From Acidimicrobiia bacterium (GTDB taxonomy: Bacteria > Actinomycetota > Acidimicrobiia > IMCC26256), in NCBI GenBank assembly GCA_023262065.1, contig JALRDW010000038.1, forward strand, positions 1 to 12,120: a DNA stretch of 12,120 nucleotides, in the 5' to 3' direction. The position numbers and the translations under genes were made by a program. Shown one piece after another: positions 1 to 6,603 of this stretch. The notes beneath the pieces are model-generated. The model saw only the letters and a list, made by a program, of their open reading frames with translations, made no database searches and was not told the DNA's origin. The stretch's first letter is position 1. Every line of letters starts with the position of its first letter.

Positions 1-607
1 CGCCCTGCACCGCCGCGAGTCCGATCCCACCGAGACCCGCCACGAGCACGGTGTCGCCGGGCGCGACGGCGGCCGTGTTGAGCACGGCGCCGACGCCGGT
101 CTGCATCGCACACCCGATGACGCACGCGACGTCGAGGGGCGTGTCGTCGGGGACCCTCACCGCACCGGAGACCTGGGTGATGACGAACTCGGCGAACGCG
201 CCCACTCCGACCCCGCGGTAGACGGTCTCGCCGCGACGCGACAGCCGCGTGGACCCGTCGGGGAACGCCGAGAGCACGATCGCGCTCGAGTTCGCGCACA
301 GGCTGTGCTCGTCCCGCACGCACCAGTAGCACTCGCCGCAGGACGGCGTCGGGGTGAGGACGACCTTGTCGCCGGGCGCGAGTGCCTGCACGCCCGGTCC
401 GACGGCGTCCACCGTGCCGGCCGCCTCGTGCCCGAGGATCACCGGGGTGAGCCCGGGGAACGAGCCGTTCACCATGCTCAGGTCGGAGTGGCACACCCCG
501 CAGTGCGACACCCGCACGCGCACCTCGCCCGCCCGGGGTTCCTCGATCTCGACGTCGTCGGCGATGACGAACGGCTCGCCGGGGGTCTGCAGGATGGCGG
601 CGCGCAT
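1..607 (-). CDS. Zinc-dependent alcohol dehydrogenase (MDR family), 3' part outside the window
   Basis: Medium-chain Zn alcohol dehydrogenase, expected to oxidise an alcohol to an aldehyde or ketone with NAD(P) in the cytoplasm. The first 202 residues are visible. They form the N-terminal GroES-like domain with catalytic-zinc ligands Cys39 (in CHSD), His60-Glu61 (GHEAAG) and Cys166. Structural-zinc cysteines are Cys90, Cys93, Cys96 and Cys104, in the usual C-x2-C-x2-C-x7-C spacing. The visible part ends in the Rossmann motif GLGGIG (191-196). About 160-180 further residues of the cofactor domain should lie left of the window. The ATG at 607-605 is preceded by GAGGAG four bases upstream. The gene lies 22 bp downstream of the VOC gene on the same strand, so the two are probably co-transcribed. 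The alcohol substrate cannot be read from the sequence. Confidence 0.93.
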   Translation of the reverse strand, partial: MRAAILQTPGEPFVIADDVEIEEPRAGEVRVRVSHCGVCHSDLSMVNGSFPGLTPVILGHEAAGTVDAVGPGVQALAPGDKVVLTPTPSCGECYWCVRDEHSLCANSSAIVLSAFPDGSTRLSRRGETVYRGVGVGAFAEFVITQVSGAVRVPDDTPLDVACVIGCAMQTGVGAVLNTAAVAPGDTVLVAGLGGIGLAAVQG

Positions 608-629
608 GGTGCTCCTCGTGGTGGCGTGG

Positions 630-1115
630 TCAGGTGAAGTTCGTGTCGAGCAGGGGGACGGCGACCAGTTCGATCTGCACGCCGTCCGGATCGCGCAGGT
701 AGATCGAGCGCTCGACCCCGAGGTCCGGGCCCCGGTACTCGATGCCCTCGGCCTCGACCCGGGTCCGGGCGGCCACGAAGGCCTCCTCGGTCACCGAGAT
801 CGCGAGGTGCTGGAGGCTCCCGAGCGTCTCGACCGCCGGACCGAGCCCGAGGCCCGGGAAGTCGAAGAACGCGAGCAGGTTCCCCGCCCCGAGGTCGAAG
901 AAGAAGTGGAGCGAGCCCGGGTAGTCGCGGTTCTCGAAGATCTCGACGAGCGGGAACCCGAGGACCCGTTGGTAGAAGTCGATGGTCCTCGCCGGGTCGG
1001 AGCAGATGAGCGCGACGTGGTGCACCCCGCGGGCGATCGACGGCGGTCGGTCCGTCTCCGGTGCGAGCAGGTGGTCGAGCGCGGCCCGCCGGGCTGCGAA
1101 GTCACGATCGGGCAT
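630..1115 (-). CDS. VOC (glyoxalase/bleomycin-resistance/dioxygenase fold) family protein
   Basis: 161-residue vicinal-oxygen-chelate protein, most likely a metal-dependent lyase, isomerase, epimerase or dioxygenase. Two beta-alpha-beta-beta-beta modules are visible: residues 30-86, opening with GVHHVAL, and 99-152, opening with LQHLAI and ending YLRDPDGVQIEL. The four typical metal positions are filled by His33, His70, His103 and Glu149, so the protein is probably catalytic rather than a binding-only relative. The first 28 or so residues are a polar extension before the fold. The ATG at 1115 has a strong ribosome site, GGAGGGGAG, five bases upstream inside the end of the channel gene. It overlaps that gene by 14 nt and precedes the alcohol dehydrogenase by 22 bp. 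The substrate is unknown; glyoxalase I itself is only one possibility. Confidence 0.9.
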   Translation of the reverse strand: MPDRDFAARRAALDHLLAPETDRPPSIARGVHHVALICSDPARTIDFYQRVLGFPLVEIFENRDYPGSLHFFFDLGAGNLLAFFDFPGLGLGPAVETLGSLQHLAISVTEEAFVAARTRVEAEGIEYRGPDLGVERSIYLRDPDGVQIELVAVPLLDTNFT

Positions 1116-1836
1116 CCGGGCTCCCCTCCGGGGTCCGTTCGGCGAGCTCGCGGCGGGAGCGCCGGGCCGCGCCGAGGTTGCTGACGAGCAGGGCGAGCAC
1201 GGTCACGAGGTACAGCTGACCGAGCATGGCCTCGACCATCGCGGTCGTGCGGCCGATCCGGGTGGCGCAGGTGATGTCGCCGTACCCGGTCGTGGTGAGG
1301 GTGATGAACGAGAAGTAGAGGGTGTCGGCGGCGGTGGGCCGTCCGCCGGGCACGCCGTTCATGAACGGTGCGCCGAAGATCGCGTACTCGAGCCCGTAGA
1401 GGTACGTGAAGAACAGCCCGATGAGCAGGTAGATGCAGATCGCCGCCCCGACGGTCTGCAGGTTCACGATCGGATGCTTGAGCACCGAACGGATGATCGC
1501 CATCGGGCAGGCGATGACGATGAACGTGCCGAGGACGCCGGCGAGCACACGGCCCAGGTCGCCCTCCATCGTGTTGCCGATCGCGGTGACGACGATCGCG
1601 AGGGGGACGAGTGCGGTCGCCAGTCGGGCGAGGCGCGGGGTCTCGCCGCTGATGCGCAGGGTGGCGACGAGGGCCAGACCCTCGAGGGCGACGCCGACCG
1701 TGCGGGCCCACCCGGCATCGGGGGTGGCGGCATGCCAGATGACGGAGGACGCGAGGAGGATGAGCACGGTCCCCATGCCCGGCCAGGGATGCCGGTGCTG
1801 TCGCTCGAAGACGTGCACGGCCGACACGTTACGCAA
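1102..1836 (-). CDS. Potassium-channel-like membrane protein (Ion_trans_2 pore)
   Basis: 244-residue integral membrane protein with a K+ channel pore. The selectivity-filter sequence TTTGYGD occupies residues 181-187, after a pore helix (about 170-180) and an outer helix (about 127-154). An inner helix at about 198-222 follows it. Four further hydrophobic segments precede the pore, at about 22-36, 46-60, 72-88 and 97-115. The layout resembles a six-helix channel, but I see no regularly spaced arginines of a voltage sensor and no C-terminal RCK or cyclic-nucleotide domain, so the gating signal is unknown. The longest frame starts at a TTG (1836). GTG at 1827 or ATG at 1776 are alternatives, and the latter would remove only a short charged tail. 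The 3' end overlaps the VOC gene by 14 nt. A hairpin upstream separates it from the aldehyde dehydrogenase. Confidence 0.88.
   Translation of the reverse strand: MRNVSAVHVFERQHRHPWPGMGTVLILLASSVIWHAATPDAGWARTVGVALEGLALVATLRISGETPRLARLATALVPLAIVVTAIGNTMEGDLGRVLAGVLGTFIVIACPMAIIRSVLKHPIVNLQTVGAAICIYLLIGLFFTYLYGLEYAIFGAPFMNGVPGGRPTAADTLYFSFITLTTTGYGDITCATRIGRTTAMVEAMLGQLYLVTVLALLVSNLGAARRSRRELAERTPEGSPDARS
1121..1129 (-). promoter_or_regulatory. Ribosome binding site of the VOC gene, inside the channel CDS
   Basis: The minus strand reads GGAGGGGAG, ending five bases before the ATG at 1115. It fixes the start and lies inside the last codons of the upstream channel gene, so ribosomes finishing the channel could re-initiate here. 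Confidence 0.6.
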
Positions 1837-1852
1837 CCGGTCCGGACGCGAG

Positions 1853-1877
1853 GCGGGGGCGCCGGTGGCGCCCCCGC
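1853..1877 (-). terminator. GC hairpin, probable terminator after the aldehyde dehydrogenase gene
   Basis: A perfect 11-bp inverted repeat (GCGGGGGCGCC and its complement) with a 3-nt loop sits in the 75-bp gap between the aldehyde dehydrogenase stop and the channel start. No T-tract follows on either strand, which is common in high-GC actinomycetes. Its placement suggests that it ends the 5475-1912 unit. An attenuating or processing role is also possible. Confidence 0.6.
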
Positions 1878-1911
1878 TCCCGATCCGTGGCCGACGTCCG
1901 CCGGCCCCTCA

Positions 1912-3360
1912 TCATCCGGCGGCCGGCAGGATGATGGACTGCAGCTCGGTGAACGGCTCGAGTCCCTCCGGACCGAGCTCCCGGCCGATGCCCGACTGCT
2001 TGAACCCGCCGAACGGGCTGTTGAAGTCGAGGATCATCGAGGAGTTGACGGCCACCACGCCCGTGCGGACCTGGGCCCCGACCTCGGCCGCGTGCTCGGG
2101 GTCCGAGGTCCAGACCGAGCCGCACAGCCCGTAGTCCGAGTCGTTCGCGATCGCGATCGCCACGGCCTCGGGGTCGTAGGGGATGGCGGTGAGCACCGGC
2201 CCGAAGATCTCCTCCCGGGCGATGCGCATCTGGTTGTTCGCGTCGGCGAACAGCGTCGGCGTGACGAACCAGCCCTTGTCGAACGGGGCGGGGGTGCCGC
2301 CGGTCACGACCCGGGCCCCCTCGCTCTTGCCGATCTCGATGTAGCCGTTCACCCGCTCCTGCTGGCGCTTGGCGACCATCGGGCCGATCTGGCTGGTGTC
2401 CTCGTTCGGGTCACCGACCACCATGTTCGCCATGCCCTCGCCGATGCGGCCGACGATCTCGTCGTAGCGCGAGCGCGGCACGAGGATGCGGGACTGCGCG
2501 CCGCAGACCTGACCGTTGTTCATGAGGCCGGACATGAGCAGCTCGTTGAGCATCGCATCGTCGAGATTCACATCCTCGAGGATGATCGCCGCCGACTTGC
2601 CGCCCAACTCGAGCGTGCAGCGCTTGATCTGCTCACCGCAGATCGAACCGATGCGGCGGCCGACCGCGGTCGATCCCGTGAACGACACCTTGTCGATCTG
2701 CGGGTGCGACACGAGGTACTCGCTCACCGCACGGTCCGCGGCGACCACGTTGATGACGCCCTCGGGGATGCCGGCCTCGAGGACCGCATCGGCGAACAGG
2801 TACGCGTCGAGCGGGGTCTCCGGTGACGGCTTGAGCACGATGGTCGAGCCCGAGGCCATCGCGGGGCCGAGCTTCATCGCGGTGATGTACAGCGGGACGT
2901 TCCACGGGATGACGCCGGCCACGACGCCGACCGGCGCCCGCCGGACGCGCACGTCGCCGCCGAGCGCCCCCATCCGCCGGTCCTCGAACTGATACGTGCG
3001 GGCGATCTCCGCGTACTTGTCCAGCACCATGGTCGAGGCGAAGACCTGACCCATGATCGAGAACGACTTCACCGAGCCGTTCTCGTTCGTGATGATGTCG
3101 GCGATGTCCATGGACCGGGCCTGCAGCGCCGCGGACAGTCGGGCGATCGCGTCGGCCCGCTCCTCGGGGCTCATGCGCGGCCACGGACCGGAGTCGAAGG
3201 CGCGCCGCGCCGCGGCGACCGCCCGGTCGACGTCGGCCTCGGTGGCGTCCGGCACCGTGCCGTACACCTCCTCGGTCACCGGGGAGATGACCTCGATGCG
3301 GCCCGAGCCGGCGGGGGCGACCCACTCGCCGCCGATGAACAGTTCCTTGTGGTCGGTCAC
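1912..3360 (-). CDS. NAD(P)-dependent aldehyde dehydrogenase
   Basis: 482-residue ALDH-superfamily enzyme oxidising an aldehyde to a carboxylate (or acyl product) with NAD(P)+. The length is normal for the family. The catalytic set is complete: Asn154 in PWNVPLY, Lys177 in LKPSPETP, general-base Glu251 in LELGGKS and nucleophile Cys286 in NNGQVC. The cofactor motif FTGSTAVG is at 227-234, EEIFGPV lies in the second half, and the C-terminal FGGFKQSGIGRE motif is intact. The start is a GTG at 3360 preceded by a GA-rich stretch (AGAGGAAGAGGAA) on the minus strand, which supports it. It lies 103 bp downstream of the SsuD-like monooxygenase on the same strand and could oxidise the aldehyde that enzyme class releases. 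The exact substrate is not readable; family motifs resemble broad-range betaine-, benz- or fatty-aldehyde types. Confidence 0.95.
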   Translation of the reverse strand: MTDHKELFIGGEWVAPAGSGRIEVISPVTEEVYGTVPDATEADVDRAVAAARRAFDSGPWPRMSPEERADAIARLSAALQARSMDIADIITNENGSVKSFSIMGQVFASTMVLDKYAEIARTYQFEDRRMGALGGDVRVRRAPVGVVAGVIPWNVPLYITAMKLGPAMASGSTIVLKPSPETPLDAYLFADAVLEAGIPEGVINVVAADRAVSEYLVSHPQIDKVSFTGSTAVGRRIGSICGEQIKRCTLELGGKSAAIILEDVNLDDAMLNELLMSGLMNNGQVCGAQSRILVPRSRYDEIVGRIGEGMANMVVGDPNEDTSQIGPMVAKRQQERVNGYIEIGKSEGARVVTGGTPAPFDKGWFVTPTLFADANNQMRIAREEIFGPVLTAIPYDPEAVAIAIANDSDYGLCGSVWTSDPEHAAEVGAQVRTGVVAVNSSMILDFNSPFGGFKQSGIGRELGPEGLEPFTELQSIILPAAG

Positions 3361-3387
3361 GGGGAGTTCCTCTTCCTCTCGACGTCA

Positions 3388-3405
3388 CGGCGCTCGGACG
3401 CGCCG
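3388..3405 (-). repeat. Inverted repeat in the gap between the monooxygenase and aldehyde dehydrogenase genes
   Basis: CGGCGC and GCGCCG are separated by 6 nt in the 103-bp intergenic stretch 3361-3463. This stretch also holds a GACGTC palindrome (3381-3386) and a TACCGT hexamer on the minus strand (3417-3412) without a recognisable -35. The repeat could be a weak terminator, a leader structure or a binding site. In sequence this GC-rich a short repeat may also be chance. Confidence 0.3.
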
Positions 3406-3463
3406 GGTCGAACGGTAGCCGCCGCCACCCCGGATCGCCGAGGCCGCGCGGGCGGCGGACGGC

Positions 3464-4540
3464 TCAGACCCGGGGGCGCAGCGGGGCGTGGTCGAGGTGG
3501 GGGAGCACGAGGCGGCCGAAGTGCTCGGCCTCGGCGAGGTGCGGGTAACCCGAGAGGATGAACGCCTCGATCCCGAGGTCCCGGTAGGAGTCGAGCTTGG
3601 CGAGCACCTGGTCGGGGTCGCCGACGATCGCGGCACCGCACCCCGATCGGGCCCGGCCGATCCCGGTCCAGAGGTGGTCCTCGACGAATCCGTCGTCGGT
3701 GGCCGCGTCGCGCAGTTCGGCCTGCCGGGACACCCCGCGCGAGCCGCTGTCGAGCGAGCGTTCACGGATGCGGCGACCCTCCTCGTCGTCGAGCGCGGCC
3801 ACGAGGTGCGCCGCAGCGGCGCGCGCCTCGGCCTCGGTCTCGCGCACGACGACGTGCACCCGGTACCCGAAGCGCAGGGTGCGGTCGTGGCGCGCGGCCC
3901 GGGCCCGCAGGTCGGCGACGATGGCCGCGACCTCGGGGAGGGTGTCCGGCCACATGAGGTACACGTCGGCGGCGGCCGCCGCGACCTCGCGCGCCTCCTC
4001 CGACAGCCCGCCGAAGTAGAGCGGAGGGCAGCGCCCGTCGGCGGTGCGGGCCGACGGCGGATCGAGGTCGAGGTCGAGGAACTCGCCGTGGAACGACACC
4101 GCCTCGCCGTCGAGCAGCCGCCGGAGCACCTGCATCGTCTCGAGGGTGCGTCGGTACCGGGGGCCGGCGGGGAGGCGCTCGCCCGGCAGGTCGCTCGAGA
4201 TGATGTTCACGGTGAGTCGGCCGTCGAGCATCCGGTCGAGTGTGGCGATCTGGCGGGCGAGCTGGGGCACCCAGAGCTCGCCGCAGCGCACGGCGAGCAG
4301 GAGGTGCAGCCGTGCCAGCAGCGGGGCGAGACCGCCGGCGAACGCGGTGCCGTCGATGCCGAGCGCGTAGCCCGAGGGCAGGAGGAGGTTGTCGTACCCG
4401 CCGGCCTCGGCGGCGACCGCGATGGCGCGGCAGTGCTCCCAGGACGATCGCAGCGCCGGATCCACCACGCCGAGCTGGGCGTAGTCGTCGTCGCACAGCG
4501 CGCCGAACCAGGACACCTCGACGGGCGGTCGGGTGGTCAC
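3464..4540 (-). CDS. SsuD-like LLM-class flavin-dependent monooxygenase
   Basis: 358-residue bacterial-luciferase-like monooxygenase, closest by eye to FMNH2-dependent alkanesulfonate monooxygenase SsuD. That class splits a C-S bond with O2 to give an aldehyde and sulfite. Shared blocks include ARQIATLDRMLDGR (95-108), PPLYFGG (172-178), FGYRVHVVVRE (224-234) and LSGYPHLAEA (329-338). Against E. coli SsuD recalled from memory, Trp197, Arg227, His229, Arg298, Tyr332 and His334 match Trp196, Arg226, His228, Arg297, Tyr331 and His333, which surround the flavin and sulfonate. The residues matching His11 and Cys54 are not conserved (Asp-rich CDDD at 16-19; Leu60). The GTG start shares four bases (GTGA) with the stop of the aldo/keto reductase, so translation is probably coupled. 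No flavin reductase gene is in the window. The substrate may be a sulfonate or a different compound. Confidence 0.88.
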   Translation of the reverse strand: MTTRPPVEVSWFGALCDDDYAQLGVVDPALRSSWEHCRAIAVAAEAGGYDNLLLPSGYALGIDGTAFAGGLAPLLARLHLLLAVRCGELWVPQLARQIATLDRMLDGRLTVNIISSDLPGERLPAGPRYRRTLETMQVLRRLLDGEAVSFHGEFLDLDLDPPSARTADGRCPPLYFGGLSEEAREVAAAAADVYLMWPDTLPEVAAIVADLRARAARHDRTLRFGYRVHVVVRETEAEARAAAAHLVAALDDEEGRRIRERSLDSGSRGVSRQAELRDAATDDGFVEDHLWTGIGRARSGCGAAIVGDPDQVLAKLDSYRDLGIEAFILSGYPHLAEAEHFGRLVLPHLDHAPLRPRV

Positions 4541-5475
4541 GGCAGCGGGACCCCCTCGGAGGTCTCGACGATCCGGTAGCAGTCGGCGCGGTCGAGGTGG
4601 ATGCCCACCGTGCGCACGAGCGCGGTGAACCGCTCGGAGCGCTGGGTCCCGACGATCGGCACGGCGTCGGCGGGGTGCGCGAGCAGGAAGGCGATCGCGA
4701 CGGTCGCCCGGTCGACCCCCTCGCGCGCGGCGATCGCGTCGAGGGCGGAGACGAGCTCGGGCCGCAGGCCTTCGCCGCTGAGCACCCGACCGCCGGCGAG
4801 CGGACTCCAGGCCAGCGGCGTCACGCCGTCGCGCATGGCCCGATCCACCGTGCCGTCACGCATGGGGTCGAGGTGGGCGACCGACCACTCCGGCTGCGTC
4901 GTCGCGAGGCCGCTGGCGGTCCACGCCGCGAGCGCGTCGTACTGGTCCACCGTGAAGTTCGACACGCCGATGGTGCGCACGAACCCGTCGTCGATGAAGG
5001 ACTCGAGCGTGGCCGCGAGGTCCGAGGGCGCGGTGAACAGGTCCGGACGGTGCACCTGGTAGAGGTCGATGGTGTCGACCCGGAGGCGGCGTCGGGAGTC
5101 GGCGCACGCGGCGGCGAGGCCCTCGGGGCTGGAGTCGTACGGGACGGGCGGTCGGATCCCGCCCTTCGTGGCGAGGAGGATGTTGCGGCGTCGGGCGGGA
5201 TCGGCGGCCAGCACCTCGCCGAGGAACTCCTCCACGGTGCCGAACCCGGCGCCGCCCCAGTCGAGGCCGTACACGTCGGCGGTGTCGACGAGCAGGCGGG
5301 TGCCGGCCGGCATGCCCTCGAGCGCGGCGTCGATCGCGTCGTCGAGGAGGCGGCCGGCGGCGCCGACATCCGTGCCGGTGAACCGCCAGCACCCGAAGCC
5401 GATCGGTGCGACGAGTGCGTCGCCGACCACGCGCGGAGCGGTGGAGACGAGCGACGTCGGGGGCGGGGTGGTCAT
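4537..5475 (-). CDS. Aldo/keto reductase
   Basis: 312-residue TIM-barrel NAD(P)H-dependent reductase interconverting an aldehyde or ketone and an alcohol. The catalytic tetrad is Asp64 and Tyr69 (VDTADVYG), Lys104 (LATKGG) and His142 (YQVHRPD). The strand IGVSNFT and the cofactor-binding segment PIVGTQRSE towards the C terminus are in place, so it should be active. An ATG at 5475 is used; GTG at 5430 is a possible alternative. Neither has a ribosome site, and a -10-like hexamer lies just upstream, so the message may be leaderless. Its stop overlaps the start of the SsuD-like monooxygenase by 4 nt, a close pairing that suggests the two act on the same compound. A divergent Gfo/Idh/MocA gene starts 23 bp away. 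Confidence 0.93.
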   Translation of the reverse strand: MTTPPPTSLVSTAPRVVGDALVAPIGFGCWRFTGTDVGAAGRLLDDAIDAALEGMPAGTRLLVDTADVYGLDWGGAGFGTVEEFLGEVLAADPARRRNILLATKGGIRPPVPYDSSPEGLAAACADSRRRLRVDTIDLYQVHRPDLFTAPSDLAATLESFIDDGFVRTIGVSNFTVDQYDALAAWTASGLATTQPEWSVAHLDPMRDGTVDRAMRDGVTPLAWSPLAGGRVLSGEGLRPELVSALDAIAAREGVDRATVAIAFLLAHPADAVPIVGTQRSERFTALVRTVGIHLDRADCYRIVETSEGVPLP

Positions 5476-5484
5476 GGCGCGCCG

Positions 5485-5515
5485 TACGCTATGCGGCCGT
5501 GGGCGACGTCGTCAG
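5485..5515. promoter_or_regulatory. Candidate bidirectional promoter with overlapping -10 hexamers
   Basis: The 23-bp gap between the divergent starts at 5475 and 5499 contains TACGCTA. Read on the plus strand it gives TACGCT (5485-5490), eight bases before the GTG at 5499. Read on the minus strand it gives TAGCGT (5491-5486), ten bases before the ATG at 5475. Both fit TAnnnT. On the minus strand CTGACG (5515-5510) lies 18 bp upstream, matching TTGACA at four of six positions. The plus side has no clear -35. Neither gene has a ribosome site in the gap, as expected for leaderless messages. This is a prediction from motifs only. Confidence 0.4.
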
Positions 5516-6590
5516 GTACGGGATCATCGGCTCCGGGATGATGGGCCTCGAGCACCTGCGCAACCTGCAACTGCTCGACGGTGCCGAGGTGACCGCGATC
5601 GCCGACCCGCACCCGGAGTCCCGGGAGTGGGCGACGGCGGTCGCGGACCTCGCCGGGGACACCCTCGCCACCTTCGAGACCCATGGCGATCTCGTCGGCT
5701 CGGGCCTGTGCGACGCGGTCGTCATCGCGACGCCGAACATGACCCATGCCGCGGTGCTCGACGACCTGCTGCCGACCGATCTGCACATCCTCGTGGAGAA
5801 GCCGCTGTGCACGACCGTCGCCGACTGCCGGCGGATCCTCGAGGCCAGCGCCGGCCGCGAGGCGCTCGTGTGGGTCGGCCTGGAGTACCGCTACATGCCG
5901 CCCGTGGCCCGGCTCATCCGCGAGGTCCACGCCGGGGCCGTCGGGCGCGTGCACATGGTGTCGATCCGGGAGCACCGGTTCCCCTTCCTCCCGAAGGTGG
6001 GGGACTGGAACCGCTTCTCCCGCAACACCGGGGGAACGCTGGTCGAGAAGTGCTGCCACTTCTTCGACCTCATGAACCACATCACCGGTGCGACACCGGT
6101 CCGGGTGCTCGCCTCGGGTGCTCAGGACGTGAACCACCTCGACGAGGTCTACGACGGCGAGGTGCCGGACATCCTCGACAATGCGTTCGTGATCGTCGAC
6201 TACGACGACGCGAGCCGTGCGCTCCTCGACCTCTGCATGTTCGCGGAGGGCAGCGCGCACCAGGAGGAGCTGTCGGTGGTGGGCGACCGCGGCAAGGTCG
6301 AGGCGTTCCTCCCGAGTGCCGAGGTCCGGATCGGGACGCGTACCGGCGGCCGGGACGGCGTCGTCACCGAGGTCGTCCACGATGACCGCGTCGCCTACGA
6401 GGGCTTCCACCACGGTTCCTCGTACCTCGAGCATCTCGACTTCCTCGCAGCGATCCGGCGCGGGGGCGCCCCGGACGTGGGGCCCGCCGACGGCCTGCTG
6501 TCGGTCGCGATGGGCGTCGCCGCACACCGTTCGATCGAGGAGCGTCGTGCGGTCGATCTCGTCGAGGTGCTCGACGACCCGGACGCCTGA
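5499..6590 (+). CDS. Gfo/Idh/MocA-family NAD(P)-dependent oxidoreductase
   Basis: 363-residue two-domain enzyme of the glucose-fructose oxidoreductase / inositol dehydrogenase family, expected to act on a sugar, inositol or related polyol through NAD(P). The N-terminal Rossmann fold carries YGIIGSGMMG (7-16), IADPHPE (34-40) and the family lysine in LVEKPLC (98-104; Lys101). The C-terminal beta-sheet domain contains the second family motif in EKCCHFFD (183-190; Lys184, His187), which normally lies over the substrate. The GTG at 5499 is chosen because the next in-frame starts upstream lie well inside the aldo/keto reductase gene and those downstream would cut the Rossmann motif. No ribosome site precedes it, so it may be leaderless. 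It diverges from the aldo/keto reductase and monooxygenase pair, which hints at a shared substrate pathway. Some members of this fold are NAD-dependent glycosidases instead. Confidence 0.93.
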   Translation: MGDVVRYGIIGSGMMGLEHLRNLQLLDGAEVTAIADPHPESREWATAVADLAGDTLATFETHGDLVGSGLCDAVVIATPNMTHAAVLDDLLPTDLHILVEKPLCTTVADCRRILEASAGREALVWVGLEYRYMPPVARLIREVHAGAVGRVHMVSIREHRFPFLPKVGDWNRFSRNTGGTLVEKCCHFFDLMNHITGATPVRVLASGAQDVNHLDEVYDGEVPDILDNAFVIVDYDDASRALLDLCMFAEGSAHQEELSVVGDRGKVEAFLPSAEVRIGTRTGGRDGVVTEVVHDDRVAYEGFHHGSSYLEHLDFLAAIRRGGAPDVGPADGLLSVAMGVAAHRSIEERRAVDLVEVLDDPDA

Positions 6591-6603
6591 CCCCGGACGC
6601 GAC

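Noticed and set aside
982..2826. A 614-codon open frame on the plus strand
   Set aside because: It runs opposite the VOC, channel and aldehyde dehydrogenase genes, has low-complexity Asp/Arg/Gly/Val-rich translation and no domain; it is a GC-rich antisense shadow.
5406..5498. Longer N terminus for the Gfo/Idh/MocA protein from an ATG at 5406
   Set aside because: The extra 31 residues are Arg/Trp-rich, overlap the divergent aldo/keto reductase gene and precede a Rossmann motif that normally sits at the N terminus.
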